A DNA stretch of 64,000 bases from Saprospiraceae bacterium UBA2329 (GTDB lineage: Bacteria > Bacteroidota > Bacteroidia > Chitinophagales > Saprospiraceae): positions 1-64,000 of the forward strand of contig DDUV01000010.1 of the NCBI GenBank assembly GCA_002344975.1, given 5' to 3'. Each line of letters begins with the position of its first letter. Position 1 is the first letter of the stretch. Both the position numbers and the translations under genes were made by a program. Below are positions 15,556-24,655 of this stretch, in pieces. Under the pieces are notes generated by a model. The model ran no database searches and was not told the DNA's origin. It saw only the letters and a program-made list of their open reading frames with translations.

Positions 15556-16377
15556 ATGATCGAAATACGAAATCTTCACAAATCTTACGGCAAGCTCGAA
15601 GTATTGCAGGGCATAGACCTCGGCTTTGAGCAGAAAGGCCGTATTGCCGCCATCCTCGGCCCCAATGGGTCGGGCAAGACCACGCTCATCAAGAGCATAC
15701 TCGGCATGGTGCTGCCCGACAAAGGCGAAATCCGGGTGGACGGGCAGGCCATCCGGCAGCAGTGGGCGTACCGGGAGCGCATCAGCTACCTGCCGCAGAT
15801 AGCCCGTTTCCCGGAAAACCTGAGCGTGCGCGAACTCATCGCCATGATCAAAGACCTGCGCGGCGGCCATGCCGAAGACGAGCTACTGATCCGGCTGTTT
15901 GGGCTGGAACCGCACCTGCACAAGCGGCTCGGCAACCTCTCCGGCGGCACCAAACAGAAGGTGAACATCGTGCTGGCGTTTATGTACGATTGTCCGACCG
16001 TCATCTTGGACGAACCGACTTCCGGCCTCGATCCGGTGGCCATGATTCACCTGCGCGAACTGCTGAATGAGGCCCGCGAACAGGGCAAAACCATTCTGCT
16101 CTCTACGCACATCATGAGTTTTGTGGAAGAAATGGCCGACGAGGTGGTGTTTTTGCTGGAGGGGAAAATACGTTTCCGGGGTTCGTTGCAAACGCTGAAA
16201 GAACAGTACCAGGAAGAGAATGTGGAACGCGCTATTGCTCATATTTTGCAGGGAAAACAGGCGGTGGAGGGGAACGACGGCAACTCTCAGACTGCGGGCT
16301 ACAAGCTACAAGCTACAAGCCTCAAGCCGCAGGACTCGCGCTCCTTCACCCCTCATTTACTCACCCCTCACAACTGA
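15556..16377 (+). CDS. nosF: NosF ABC transporter ATPase
   Basis: NosF powers the NosFY transporter that supports NosZ copper-site assembly. The 273-aa protein shows Walker A GPNGSGKTT (about residue 36), the signature LSGGTKQ, Walker B VILDEPTSGLDP and the switch His in LLSTHIMS. A normal ending would fall near residue 238. The extra C-terminal tail (TAGYKLQATSLKPQ...) is encoded by AGCTACA heptads plus a CACCCCTCA repeat and is probably not functional. nosY follows after 7 nt. Confidence 0.95.
   Translation: MIEIRNLHKSYGKLEVLQGIDLGFEQKGRIAAILGPNGSGKTTLIKSILGMVLPDKGEIRVDGQAIRQQWAYRERISYLPQIARFPENLSVRELIAMIKDLRGGHAEDELLIRLFGLEPHLHKRLGNLSGGTKQKVNIVLAFMYDCPTVILDEPTSGLDPVAMIHLRELLNEAREQGKTILLSTHIMSFVEEMADEVVFLLEGKIRFRGSLQTLKEQYQEENVERAIAHILQGKQAVEGNDGNSQTAGYKLQATSLKPQDSRSFTPHLLTPHN
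16297..16375 (+). repeat. Heptad and 15-mer repeats inside the 3' end of nosF
   Basis: GGCTACA, AGCTACA, AGCTACA, AGCCTCA, AGCCGCA (16297-16331) lie within the nosF reading frame. They are followed by two copies of CACCCCTCA. The same CACCCCTCA motif appears inverted near 46990 and 54915. Confidence 0.8.
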
Positions 16378-16384
16378 ATAAACC

Positions 16385-17167
16385 ATGCTGAAAATAATGA
16401 AATACACGCTCTCCGACCTGCTGCGAAGCCGTTGGGGGCTCATATATCTGGGGTTTTTCCTCTTGCTCACCTTGTCTTTGCTGTGGCTCAGCGGCGACGT
16501 ATCGAAAGTGGTCATCAGTCTGATGAACGTGATCCTCATTTTGTGCCCGCTGATCGCCGTGATGTTTGGGGTGATGTATTTTTACAACTCGCGCGAATTC
16601 ACCGAACTGCTGTTGGCGCAGCCCATTCGGCGCACCGATATTTTCTGGGGGCAGTACTTAGGCTTGGCCTTGTCTTTGTCTCTTAGCTTATTGCTGGGCA
16701 TAGGGCTGCCTTTTCTTTTGTACGGTCTGCTGGCCTCCTCGGAGGTATTGAATTTCTTCGTACTCGTTTCCACAGGAGTATTTTTATCGTTCATTTTCAG
16801 CGGATTGGCATTTTACATTGCTTTGCGCAACGACAATCGCATTCGGGGTTTTGGCTTGGCGATACTGGTGTGGCTGTTCTTTGCGGTCATTTACGACGGC
16901 GTTTTTCTGCTTTCGCTGATGCTGCTCAAAGAATACCCGCTGGAGCATTATTCCATTGTGGCGGCTATGTTCAATCCCATTGATTTGTCGCGCATTCTCA
17001 TCCTGCTCAAGCTCGACATTTCGGCGCTGATGGGCTATACAGGGGCGGTGTTTCGCAAGTTTTTGGGCACGGGGCTGGGTTCGACTTTGTCGTTTGGGGT
17101 GCTGGTGCTGTGGGTGCTGGTTCCGGCATGGAGTATCCGGCGACTGGCGCTGAGGAAGGACTTTTGA
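16385..17167 (+). CDS. nosY: NosY ABC transporter permease
   Basis: NosY is the membrane partner of NosF. The 260-aa protein has six membrane segments (around residues 20-38, 50-70, 100-125, 135-155, 165-185, 235-253) and the opening KYTLSDLLRSRWGLIY seen in NosY-type permeases. Its neighbours nosD and nosF confirm the assignment. An alternative start at the next Met, 16397, is equally possible. Confidence 0.92.
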   Translation: MLKIMKYTLSDLLRSRWGLIYLGFFLLLTLSLLWLSGDVSKVVISLMNVILILCPLIAVMFGVMYFYNSREFTELLLAQPIRRTDIFWGQYLGLALSLSLSLLLGIGLPFLLYGLLASSEVLNFFVLVSTGVFLSFIFSGLAFYIALRNDNRIRGFGLAILVWLFFAVIYDGVFLLSLMLLKEYPLEHYSIVAAMFNPIDLSRILILLKLDISALMGYTGAVFRKFLGTGLGSTLSFGVLVLWVLVPAWSIRRLALRKDF

Positions 17168-17193
17168 TGGGCGGGCTGTTAGCTGCTGGCCAC

Positions 17194-17278
17194 GAACTGC
17201 AAGCCTCAACCTTGAACCCGAAGCCCGCCTGCGCCAAGGCTTCGGCGGATGAAACCTGAAACCTTGAACCCGGAACAA
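17194..17278 (+). repeat. Mixed heptad repeats after nosY
   Basis: GAACTGC, AAGCCTC, AACCTTG, AACCCGA (17194-17221) lead into a GC-rich imperfect hairpin (17223-17250). GAAACCT, GAAACCT, TGAACCC, GGAACAA (17251-17278) follow. Two heptad families occur side by side here. Confidence 0.75.
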
Positions 17279-17310
17279 AAAAATTGATCATTCTAAAATT
17301 GTAATAAATC

Positions 17311-18042
17311 ATGGAACAACTTCCAATTACGACGCAAAAAACGGTAGGAGAAACCGTTGCCTCCGACTACCGCACGGCTGCGGTGTTCAAGCAGTTCGGC
17401 ATAGATTTTTGCTGTGGCGGAAAGCGCAGTATCGGACAGGTGTGCGAGCAAAAGGGCATTGACCCGATGCTGTTGCAACAGGCTTTGGAACAGGCGCAAA
17501 CTGCCGCCGGCCGCAGCGAGATGAATTTCGACGACTGGAAATTAGGCTTTCTGGCCGACTACATCGAAAACAAGCACCATGTGTATGTGCAGGAGCGCTT
17601 GCCGCAATTGGTGGAATACGCCGACAAAGTGGCCCGCGTGCATGGCGAAAAGTTTCCGCCCAATCTGGAGGTAGCCGCCTTGGTGAACACCCTCCGCGAC
17701 GAACTGATGGGGCACCTGCTCAAAGAGGAGCGCATTCTGTTTCCATACATCCGGGCGATGGAAAAGGCGTTGCTGGAGGGCCAACCCAAGCCGATACCGC
17801 ATTTCGGGACTGCCGCCGGTCCGGTGAACGTGATGGAAGCCGAGCACGAGGTGGCCGGAGAGATCATGCACCGCATCCGGGAGATCACGAATGATTATGC
17901 GCTGCCGGAGGATGCCTGCAATACCTGGCGCGTGCTGTGGTCGCTGTTGGCGGAGTTTGAGGAAGACCTGCACCAGCATGTGCATTTGGAGAATAATATC
18001 CTGTTTCCGAAGGCTTTGCGGATGGAGGAGGAAGTTCGGTAG
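17311..18042 (+). CDS. ric: Iron-sulfur cluster repair di-iron protein
   Basis: Ric (YtfE/ScdA) repairs iron-sulfur clusters damaged by NO. The 243-aa protein has the N-terminal ScdA domain with the motif DFCCGG (C34, C35) and then a hemerythrin-like four-helix bundle. That bundle carries the metal His/Glu residues in ENKHHVYVQERL, GHLLKEERILFPY, EAEHEVAGEIMHRIR and HQHVHLENNILFP. It sits at the end of the nos genes, which fits protection during denitrification. The stop TAG is the first part of a GC-rich palindromic repeat. Confidence 0.95.
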   Translation: MEQLPITTQKTVGETVASDYRTAAVFKQFGIDFCCGGKRSIGQVCEQKGIDPMLLQQALEQAQTAAGRSEMNFDDWKLGFLADYIENKHHVYVQERLPQLVEYADKVARVHGEKFPPNLEVAALVNTLRDELMGHLLKEERILFPYIRAMEKALLEGQPKPIPHFGTAAGPVNVMEAEHEVAGEIMHRIREITNDYALPEDACNTWRVLWSLLAEFEEDLHQHVHLENNILFPKALRMEEEVR

Positions 18043-18061
18043 CCGCGCTGTGGCGCGGGGT
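18038..18061 (+). repeat. GC-rich palindromic unit overlapping the ric stop
   Basis: CGGTAGCCGCGC-TGT-GGCGCGGGG can fold on itself. Related copies lie at 4961-4984, 15459-15480 and 28417-28440. Here and at 28417 the unit supplies the final CGG TAG of the gene. Confidence 0.7.
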
Positions 18062-18214
18062 AGGCGGTTTGCGGGCGAGAGCTGTTAGCTTTGATCGGCA
18101 AATACGGGGATAAAGCTAACAGGTCTGTCTGATAAAAATCCCTTAGCCGGGTGATGAAGATCATAGAAGCAATGGCTATTCAGTCTCACCTTAGCAGCGC
18201 ATAAAAGTGCAACG

Positions 18215-18451
18215 ATGAAAACCGTTTTTTCCATACTGATGATTTTGGCCATCGGCTTTACAATGCGTTGATGGGCGTACTCCCCTACCCTTTTTTCAGG
18301 GGATGGCGAAGGTCAAATTTTCGGCACTTTTTTGCAAAAAGTGCCGAAAATTTGGAGTTGTCGGATTGTATTAAAGCAACTCAAAAAGACCAATCCGGAA
18401 GCTTTTTTCTACCTCTACAAAACCTGCGAATACCTAAGCAGGACACTGTAA
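18215..18451 (+). pseudogene. Small secreted-protein ORF interrupted by one TGA
   Basis: ATG 18215 opens a signal-like sequence, MKTVFSILMILAIGFTMR, which meets TGA at 18269-18271. The same frame then continues open for 59 codons to TAA at 18449-18451. It ends in a protein-like stretch with lysines and aromatics (KKTNPEAFFYLYKTCEYL). A single nonsense change in a 78-codon gene explains this; read-through is less likely. The perfect palindrome 18315-18353 lies within the frame. An ORF in another frame (18268-18549) has no protein-like features. Confidence 0.4.
18315..18353. repeat. Perfect 18-bp inverted repeat
   Basis: AAATTTTCGGCACTTTTT pairs exactly with its complement across the 3-nt loop TGC. 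Its core GCACTTTTT-TGC-AAAAAGTGC is shared with a palindrome at 30839-30864 just before a sigma-factor gene. Confidence 0.85.
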
Positions 18452-18644
18452 GAAATAATCCCCCCAACGAAAACCACCATCTTTTTGCCAACCGGATCAT
18501 TTTTTACAACCACACAACACCCTGTCTAACAATTATTTACACTTACTGACAAAAAATTCACTCAAAAAAAATCACTTTCTTCTGTAACCTTTTTTCGGCG
18601 CCTCCGTAAAAGGAGACTGTTTTGTTAACGAGTGGGGTACCGGC

Positions 18645-18675
18645 AAAAAAAAAGCCGTACCACGCATGGTACGGC
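18645..18675 (-). terminator. Rho-independent terminator of the T9SS gene
   Basis: On the minus strand a 9-bp perfect stem (TGGTACGGC pairing with GCCGTACCA, loop CGCA) is followed by nine T residues. It lies about 160 nt downstream of the stop of the large secreted-protein gene. Confidence 0.9.
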
Positions 18676-18756
18676 CTCTCGCTAATAACAAATCATAATC
18701 TCATGAAAAAAATAAGACGACCTAATCTTTAAACAAACGTTTTTTTCTTGCCGGTT

Positions 18757-18829
18757 CCCAACTTCAACCACTCCCTTCCGAGAGGTGTAGTGGTTCCCTG
18801 CGCAGAGGCAGGGAACCGTAGTAGTTGGG
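18757..18829 (-). other. Structured 3' UTR with competing hairpins
   Basis: GGTTCCCTGC (18792-18801) and GCAGGGAACC (18808-18817) form a perfect hairpin, enclosed by CCCAACT (18757-18763) and AGTTGGG (18823-18829). An alternative stem, AACCACT (18766-18772) with AGTGGTT (18789-18795), uses part of the same bases. The region lies between the T9SS gene stop and its terminator. Elsewhere 18043-18836 holds only the small pseudogene, repeats and AT-rich DNA. Confidence 0.6.
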
Positions 18830-18836
18830 ATTATGA

Positions 18837-21761
18837 TTATCGTACCGTAATCTTTCCGCTGTTGAGTAAGCGACCTTCCGATCTCAGCAGGTAAAAATAT
18901 ACCCCGGACATCAGTCGGTTTTTATGATGGTACTCCAATCGGTTTCCAAAGAACACTTTGCGTTCCACTACCCGTCCGTTTCCATCGTACATCAACAATT
19001 CGGCCTCTTTCACTTCCATTCCTTCTACCTCAAAAACAGCCGATTCTACGAACGGATTGGGAAACACATTTATTTTCACGCCTGGCACGAATTCCGGTTC
19101 ATCGGTTGATACGGTGATGAACTGCGGGAAAGTGCCTATTTGGTGGCTCGTCGCGTTCGTGAGCCATGGCGCGTAGTTGTCAAAAAAGACGGCAGCGCGG
19201 TTGGTGATTTGAGCGCCTTCGGGATTGTTCGGTTTTTGGGATACTTTGAATTTTACAAACCCTTGGCGCGTCGAGTCGGCAGCGCTGCCGCCTGGTAATA
19301 ATTGCACATCATCAAATGTAATTTTGAGAATTCCATTTCCGTAAACCTCCCACCGGTAGGGGTGGCTGCTGCTGCCCGGCACGATGCTGTGAACATTGAG
19401 CAGTGCAGAAAGCGTGTCGCGGATGACGATGCGATCAATGGTGTCGGTTCCTGTAGTATTAGCAAAGAACAGGATGTATGTAATATCGGTATTTGGCGAG
19501 ATCAGGAACGAATCCCCGTAGCCTTTGGGATAGCCTCTCAAATCGGCCGGCAAAACATTGGAACCAACTATTTCTTGTACATCAATGTCAATGAACGAAT
19601 CCTGATCGTCTTCAGGAAACTGGGTCACCTGACCCGTCGTATATGCTCCCGTTTGTGTGCAGCCTTCTACTGCTACGGTCGGATAACTTTGTCCTGGGTG
19701 GAAAGCCGACTGTTCGGCTACCAAGCGGTAGGTTGCTCCTGTGTTGGGCACCGTTTTCTGGCGCTCCATGCCGGCATCCAATTGGAACGGCTCCTGAATG
19801 AGAAGTACCTGATCTTCAATGATAATGTAGTTGCCAGGATCTTCCATGCCGCCGTCGCCGTCGTTGCGGATAAAGAAACGGATAGAATCTGCTTCGCACT
19901 GTGCCGACACCTTGATGCTGGCGCCGTCCCAGTTGGGATTGGGCGGCGTACAAGGTTCGTTGGGCGTTATGAGCGCACTCACCAAGGCTGCCGATCCCAC
20001 CAGAATGCCTTCGCAAGGCACATTGGTAAGGAAGGTAAAGCTGCCGGAACTGGTAGAAGCAACGTTGCCTAATTGGAAGGTGACTTTATTGCCCTGCACC
20101 GTTCCAGGAATGCTGGAGGAGACAAAGTTGAGCGTATTGCCCAATGTAACCTCCACTGCCGCGCTTTGTCCTACGCCAGGCCCCAGGTTGCGGTAGTGAA
20201 CCGTGTATTCCACCTGAGAGCAGTACTGAAGATAGGGCGCTGTAATATCAACTTCCAGAAAAGGGCAATTAATGGCCTGAAAGACAGGAAAGTTGAGTTG
20301 AGCCGTATCGTAAGCGTTGCTCAGGTTGATCAGATAGCCTCCCGGCACGCAGTTTTGCCAGTATTCAGCAACACGCGGCACTAAAGATACCTGATAAGTA
20401 CCCAGATCGGTAAGGATGCTGTAGTTGCCTTGTGCGTCCGTCACGCCGAAGTAGGTTCTGTTGGCAGAAGTAGCCTGAACGAGCCAGCCTTCGAGCGGCG
20501 TATCGGTCGGGTCCAACTGGCAACTGCCCTGATCGCGGAACACCTTACCGCTGATGGTATTGGTGATGATGTTTCCGCTGCCGTCGGCTACCGTGAGGGT
20601 GAGGTCGTTGAAGAACACTCCGTCCAGCGCATTGTAGCCAATGACGGCAAAACCGCCGGCCTTGGTAGCTACAAAATCTTCACCGGTATCGAGCTTGTCC
20701 CTGTCGCCTAAAGCTTTGAGCCATATTTGGTTGCCGTTGGCGTCCAATTTAGCCAGCAAGATGTCGGTGTTGGAAGCGCTGGTTTCTGTACGACCTGCAA
20801 TGACGAGGCTCCGGTCGGGCAATTCCTGAATGGCGAAAGCCTCATCGCCTAGTCCGCCGTAGCCTACGATACGCGTCCAGAGCAGGTTGCCGGCAAGATT
20901 GTACTTGGCTACAAAAGCATCGTTGTAGTTGTTGATGCTGCCCGCCAAGGCCAGATTTCCCTCGTAAGTACGAATAAGTGCGTGCGCTTCTTCGTTACCG
21001 GAGGTGCCGAACACTTCGCGCCACAAGATTGCGCCTTCTGCATCCACCCGGTAGAGTACGATGTCATTGCCGATGCCGCCTACGATATTGGTTGCATAGC
21101 CGGTAAAGGCAAATCCGTCTTCGAGCGCCACGATGGCCGTGCCTCTGTCGTCGCCGTTGCCGCCGTAAGTCTTCGTCCAAAGTTCGTTGCCGTTTTCATC
21201 TACCCGAACGAGCAGGATGTCGTCCTGGCCGTTGGATGTGTCTTTGGTGCGACCGATGATGGCGTAGCCGCCGCCGGGCACAGCGCAAATAGCAAGCCCT
21301 TGTTCGAAGCCGGAACCGCCGAACTGGCGACTCCAAAGCATTCTGCCCCGCTTATCCAAACGAAGAAGATATACATTGGCGTTACCTGGATCCTGTGCAG
21401 AGTTGTAAATATCTCCGACGATGATCAATCCGTTATCCGCAGTTTCAAGGAGGTCGTAACCGTGTTCGATGAAGCCTTCGTCATAAACGTTGGCCCAAAC
21501 GAGTTTTCCGTCCGCATCGGTTCGTACCACAAATACGTCGAGATCGTTATCTGCGCCGTAGGATTCGCTGAATCCGACCAAAACAAACCCGTGATCTACA
21601 GCCTGAATCAGTGCCTGGCCCTGGTCTTCGCCGTTGCCGCCGAAGGAAACCTGCCAGCCCTGAGCCTCTGTGCGGAAGAAGGAGGCGACGAACAACAACA
21701 GGATCAGCAACTTTATGCTGCCCGGCGTTGTGCCTTTTTTGCCTGCCTCTTTTCCTTTCAT
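18837..21761 (-). CDS. Large secreted protein with type A T9SS sorting domain
   Basis: The 974-aa product has a signal peptide (hydrophobic SIKLLILLLFVASFF) cut near TEAQG. About eight repeats follow of the type GGNGDDRGTAIVALEDGFAFTG and GLGDEAFAIQELPDRSLVIAGRT, forming a beta-propeller up to about residue 400. A Cna-B-like segment (ISGKVFRDQGSC) and two DUF11-type beta-sandwich domains come next. The C-terminus (VFPNPF...SGVYFYLLRSEGRLLNSGKITV) is a type A sorting signal, so the protein is exported by T9SS and anchored or released. The start is uncertain: ATG 21785 is also in frame but lies too close to the likely transcription start. Confidence 0.88.
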   Translation of the reverse strand: MKGKEAGKKGTTPGSIKLLILLLFVASFFRTEAQGWQVSFGGNGEDQGQALIQAVDHGFVLVGFSESYGADNDLDVFVVRTDADGKLVWANVYDEGFIEHGYDLLETADNGLIIVGDIYNSAQDPGNANVYLLRLDKRGRMLWSRQFGGSGFEQGLAICAVPGGGYAIIGRTKDTSNGQDDILLVRVDENGNELWTKTYGGNGDDRGTAIVALEDGFAFTGYATNIVGGIGNDIVLYRVDAEGAILWREVFGTSGNEEAHALIRTYEGNLALAGSINNYNDAFVAKYNLAGNLLWTRIVGYGGLGDEAFAIQELPDRSLVIAGRTETSASNTDILLAKLDANGNQIWLKALGDRDKLDTGEDFVATKAGGFAVIGYNALDGVFFNDLTLTVADGSGNIITNTISGKVFRDQGSCQLDPTDTPLEGWLVQATSANRTYFGVTDAQGNYSILTDLGTYQVSLVPRVAEYWQNCVPGGYLINLSNAYDTAQLNFPVFQAINCPFLEVDITAPYLQYCSQVEYTVHYRNLGPGVGQSAAVEVTLGNTLNFVSSSIPGTVQGNKVTFQLGNVASTSSGSFTFLTNVPCEGILVGSAALVSALITPNEPCTPPNPNWDGASIKVSAQCEADSIRFFIRNDGDGGMEDPGNYIIIEDQVLLIQEPFQLDAGMERQKTVPNTGATYRLVAEQSAFHPGQSYPTVAVEGCTQTGAYTTGQVTQFPEDDQDSFIDIDVQEIVGSNVLPADLRGYPKGYGDSFLISPNTDITYILFFANTTGTDTIDRIVIRDTLSALLNVHSIVPGSSSHPYRWEVYGNGILKITFDDVQLLPGGSAADSTRQGFVKFKVSQKPNNPEGAQITNRAAVFFDNYAPWLTNATSHQIGTFPQFITVSTDEPEFVPGVKINVFPNPFVESAVFEVEGMEVKEAELLMYDGNGRVVERKVFFGNRLEYHHKNRLMSGVYFYLLRSEGRLLNSGKITVR

Positions 21762-21799
21762 GAGTTTATTTTTAATCGTGGTCATTGCTGAATCCGATA

Positions 21800-21830
21800 C
21801 AAAGATGGAGTCACTTTTCGCGCCACACAA
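21800..21830 (-). promoter_or_regulatory. Promoter of the T9SS gene
   Basis: On the minus strand TTG is followed about 20 nt later by CATCTTTG, a one-base variant of TAnnTTTG. Transcription would begin near 21793. Confidence 0.45.
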
Positions 21831-21975
21831 GAACACATTACTGGCTAAATTTAAAAAAAAATGATGTTTTTTGCGTAAAAAATTGTGCATAATAGTTTTC
21901 ATTGGTATTGGTTTTCAAGTATTTAAAATAAAAATCAAAAAAGGTCGTTTGTTGAAAAAAAAAGGCCAAAATCTT

Positions 21976-23397
21976 ATGGAAAACAGCAATCTTATTTTTA
22001 TTCTCAGGACGTTTTCTGCTACTGAAAACCGAAAGTTCAAAAAGTGGCTGCTGTCTCCGGTACACAACCAACGCGAAGATGTGGTGCAGTTGTACGATTA
22101 TCTGATGAATGGAGAACACCTTCAACAAGACAAATACCTAAGCAAAGAACGCATTTTTTCCAAGCTCTTCGCCGGAGAAACCTTCGATGATGCCCGTATC
22201 CGACAAACGACGCACTTTTTGCTCAAGTGCGTGGAAGACTTCCTGACCTACGAAGAAACCCAAACCGACGAAGTGCGCCGCCGGCTCGATCTGGCAAGAG
22301 TGTACCGGCAACGGCAGTTGGATAAGCTCTATCAAAAAGCCGCCCGGCAAGCGGAGGAGCTGCAACAAGCCGCCGATTATCGCAATGCCTACTTTCTGAG
22401 AAACGAGTACCTGCTGCAACGCGAACACTACGCTTTTCTGAGTGAAAAACAGAAACAACGCGCCATGCCCCTCAATCTCACGGAGATGTCGGAAGCGCTG
22501 GACCGCAGTTTTGTGGCCGACAAGCTTCGGCAAGCCTGCCTGATGCTGGCCCACCAAACGGTTTACAAAACAGAGTACGACATGCGCCTGCTTCAGGAAG
22601 TGCTGCAATATGTAGAGCAGAAACAGTGGTTGGACGAGCCGGCCATCGGTATTTATTATTATGGCTACAAATCCACCACCGAGCGGGAAGAACCGGCGCA
22701 CTTCGAACAACTCAAAGCGCTCATCGTCAGATTCGGGCATCAATTTCCCACTTCCGAAGCCCGCGACATTTATCTCATGGCCATCAACTACTGCATAGCG
22801 CGCATGAACGCCGGTGCGGAGGTCTTTATTCGCGAGGCATTTGAGCTGTACAGGCGGGGTTTCGAGCAGCACATTCTCATCGAAAACGAGACCATCTCCC
22901 GATGGACGTTCCTCAACGTGATCATGATTGCCCTCACGCTCTCAGAGTTCGACTGGGCGGAATCGTTCATAGAACAATATCAGAACTTTTTGGAGGAAAC
23001 CCACAAAGACAACTTCGTGCATTTCAGCAAAGCGCTCCTTTTATACGAAAAACGCGACTACGGCCCGGCCATGCTCCTGCTAAACACCGCCGACTACGAC
23101 GACATGCTCATCAATCTGCGCTCTAAAGCGCTGTTGATGAAGATGTTTTACGAACAGGATATGCTGGACTCGCTGGAATCCCTTCTGGAAGCTACGCGCA
23201 CCTACATGACCCGAAAAAAGGTGATGGCTTACCACAAAGCCTTTTTCTCCAATCTGGTGCAACTCACGCGTAAACTACTGCGTATCAATCCTTACGATGC
23301 CGAGCAAAAAGCCAAGCTCCGCGAGGAAATACTGCAAGCCAATCCCTTGACCACCAAAGAACGCAACTGGCTGCTGGCTCAATTGGACAGGAAGTAA
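21976..23397 (+). CDS. Conserved Bacteroidota protein of unknown function, helical-repeat type
   Basis: The 473-aa product starts MENSNLIFILRTFSATENRKFKKWLLSP. That opening (a short helix, then K/R-x-F-x-x-W/F-L-x-S-P) is one I associate with large paralogous families in Saprospiria-type genomes, with no known role. The rest is predicted all-helical, rich in Leu, Glu, Arg and aromatics, resembling TPR-like repeats. There is no signal peptide or membrane segment. Met at 21976 is chosen because the upstream frame encodes a lysine-rich AT-rich leader. It is divergent from the T9SS gene. Confidence 0.8.
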   Translation: MENSNLIFILRTFSATENRKFKKWLLSPVHNQREDVVQLYDYLMNGEHLQQDKYLSKERIFSKLFAGETFDDARIRQTTHFLLKCVEDFLTYEETQTDEVRRRLDLARVYRQRQLDKLYQKAARQAEELQQAADYRNAYFLRNEYLLQREHYAFLSEKQKQRAMPLNLTEMSEALDRSFVADKLRQACLMLAHQTVYKTEYDMRLLQEVLQYVEQKQWLDEPAIGIYYYGYKSTTEREEPAHFEQLKALIVRFGHQFPTSEARDIYLMAINYCIARMNAGAEVFIREAFELYRRGFEQHILIENETISRWTFLNVIMIALTLSEFDWAESFIEQYQNFLEETHKDNFVHFSKALLLYEKRDYGPAMLLLNTADYDDMLINLRSKALLMKMFYEQDMLDSLESLLEATRTYMTRKKVMAYHKAFFSNLVQLTRKLLRINPYDAEQKAKLREEILQANPLTTKERNWLLAQLDRK

Positions 23398-23402
23398 ACC
23401 TT

Positions 23403-24632
23403 CTAAAAATCCTTGTACAGCAAATACTTGGCTCTCATGCTGCGATACTGTGCCAATCCTTCCTGCCAGGTAGCGCGGATTTCGGCTTCCGTTTTTCCTG
23501 CCGTGATTTGCTCGCGGAGGGCGCTGCTGCCGGCCAATTTGTCTATGAATTTTGAAGGCAGGAAGAAGTTTTCCTTATCGGGGAATGCCTGATAAAAGCG
23601 GATGAGGTGCGAGAGGTCAATGCGGTGCAGGGCACTGAGTTCTTCTATCGGAGTGGCAGAGAGATTGTAGCCCCGGCAGCGTTTGCCCAGCAATTTCGGG
23701 CTTTGTGCGCCCGGCATGGAGGCCGGTGTAAAGTAGTAATCACCCGTGCCGCTGTCGGGGTGGCCATACACCTGAAACGGCGTGGGTGTGCCCCGGCCTT
23801 CGCTGGCCACCGTGCCTTCAAAAAAACAAGTGGAGGCATAGAGGTAAATGGAGCGCATATCGGGCAGGTTGGGCGAGGGTTTGATGGGAATCTGATAGAG
23901 CGTGTTGTGATCATAGCCGGAGCAGGTGATGACCTCCAGACGGCATTTGGCAGCGCCCGGCAGCCAGCCTTCGCCGTTGATCATGCGGCCGTATTCTCCC
24001 ACCGTCATGCCATGAACGACCGGCACGGGGTGCATGCCAACAAAAGACTCGAAGCCCTTTTCCCGCATCGGGCCGTCTATGAAATGGCCGTTGGGATTGG
24101 GCCGGTCCAGGATCATGAGCGGTTTGTTGTTCTCCGCGCAGGATTCCATCACATAATGCAGCGTAGAAATGTAGGTGTAATAGCGCAGCCCCACGTCCTG
24201 AATATCGAAGATGACCCAGTCCACGTTGCGGAGGTCGTCCGCAGAGGGTTTGCGTTTTTGGCCGTAGAGCGAAAGGAGCGGAATACCGGTGGAAGGGTCT
24301 TTGCCGTCGGTGATTTTTTCACCGGCATCGGCAGCGCCGCGAAAACCGTGTTCGGGCGCAAAAATGGCCTGAATGGAAATGCCGAGTGCGCGCAGGGTAT
24401 CAGCCAGATGAGTTGGGCCTACCATAGAGGTATGATTGACCACCAGCGCCACTCTTTTGCCCTTGAGGAGCGGCAGGTAAGCGTCCATGCGTTCGCCGCC
24501 GCAAAGCAAAGGCGTTGCCGACGGCGCTTCTACGGCAGGCACAGGCGCCGGAGCGATGGATGTCGGCACGTTTTTCGTTCCACAGGCGATGGAAATGGTT
24601 GCGATGAAAGCAAGCAATAATTTCAAGTTCAT
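23403..24632 (-). CDS. DUF1343 (NamZ-type) lipoprotein, putative exo-N-acetylmuramidase
   Basis: Members of this family (NamZ) remove terminal N-acetylmuramic acid from peptidoglycan fragments. The 409-aa protein has a lipoprotein signal ending IAC-G at residue 17 and a Pro/Ala linker. The DUF1343 domain shows VALVVNHTSMVG, FAPEHGFRG, VDWVIFDIQDVGLRYYTYISTL, LDRPNPNG and EGRGTPTPFQ. Length is typical. It is divergent from the exonuclease gene, with about 23 nt between the two starts, and convergent with the 473-aa gene. Confidence 0.93.
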   Translation of the reverse strand: MNLKLLLAFIATISIACGTKNVPTSIAPAPVPAVEAPSATPLLCGGERMDAYLPLLKGKRVALVVNHTSMVGPTHLADTLRALGISIQAIFAPEHGFRGAADAGEKITDGKDPSTGIPLLSLYGQKRKPSADDLRNVDWVIFDIQDVGLRYYTYISTLHYVMESCAENNKPLMILDRPNPNGHFIDGPMREKGFESFVGMHPVPVVHGMTVGEYGRMINGEGWLPGAAKCRLEVITCSGYDHNTLYQIPIKPSPNLPDMRSIYLYASTCFFEGTVASEGRGTPTPFQVYGHPDSGTGDYYFTPASMPGAQSPKLLGKRCRGYNLSATPIEELSALHRIDLSHLIRFYQAFPDKENFFLPSKFIDKLAGSSALREQITAGKTEAEIRATWQEGLAQYRSMRAKYLLYKDF

Positions 24633-24655
24633 ATTTTTTGTTTTAAATTTGCGGA

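Noticed and set aside
18268..18549. ORF of 93 codons after ric
   Set aside because: It runs through a perfect palindrome in a non-protein-like frame; the frame starting at 18215 is more convincing.
23607..24620. Antisense ORF of 337 codons over the DUF1343 gene
   Set aside because: Shadow of GC-rich third positions; low-complexity His/Arg/Ala content and no family match.
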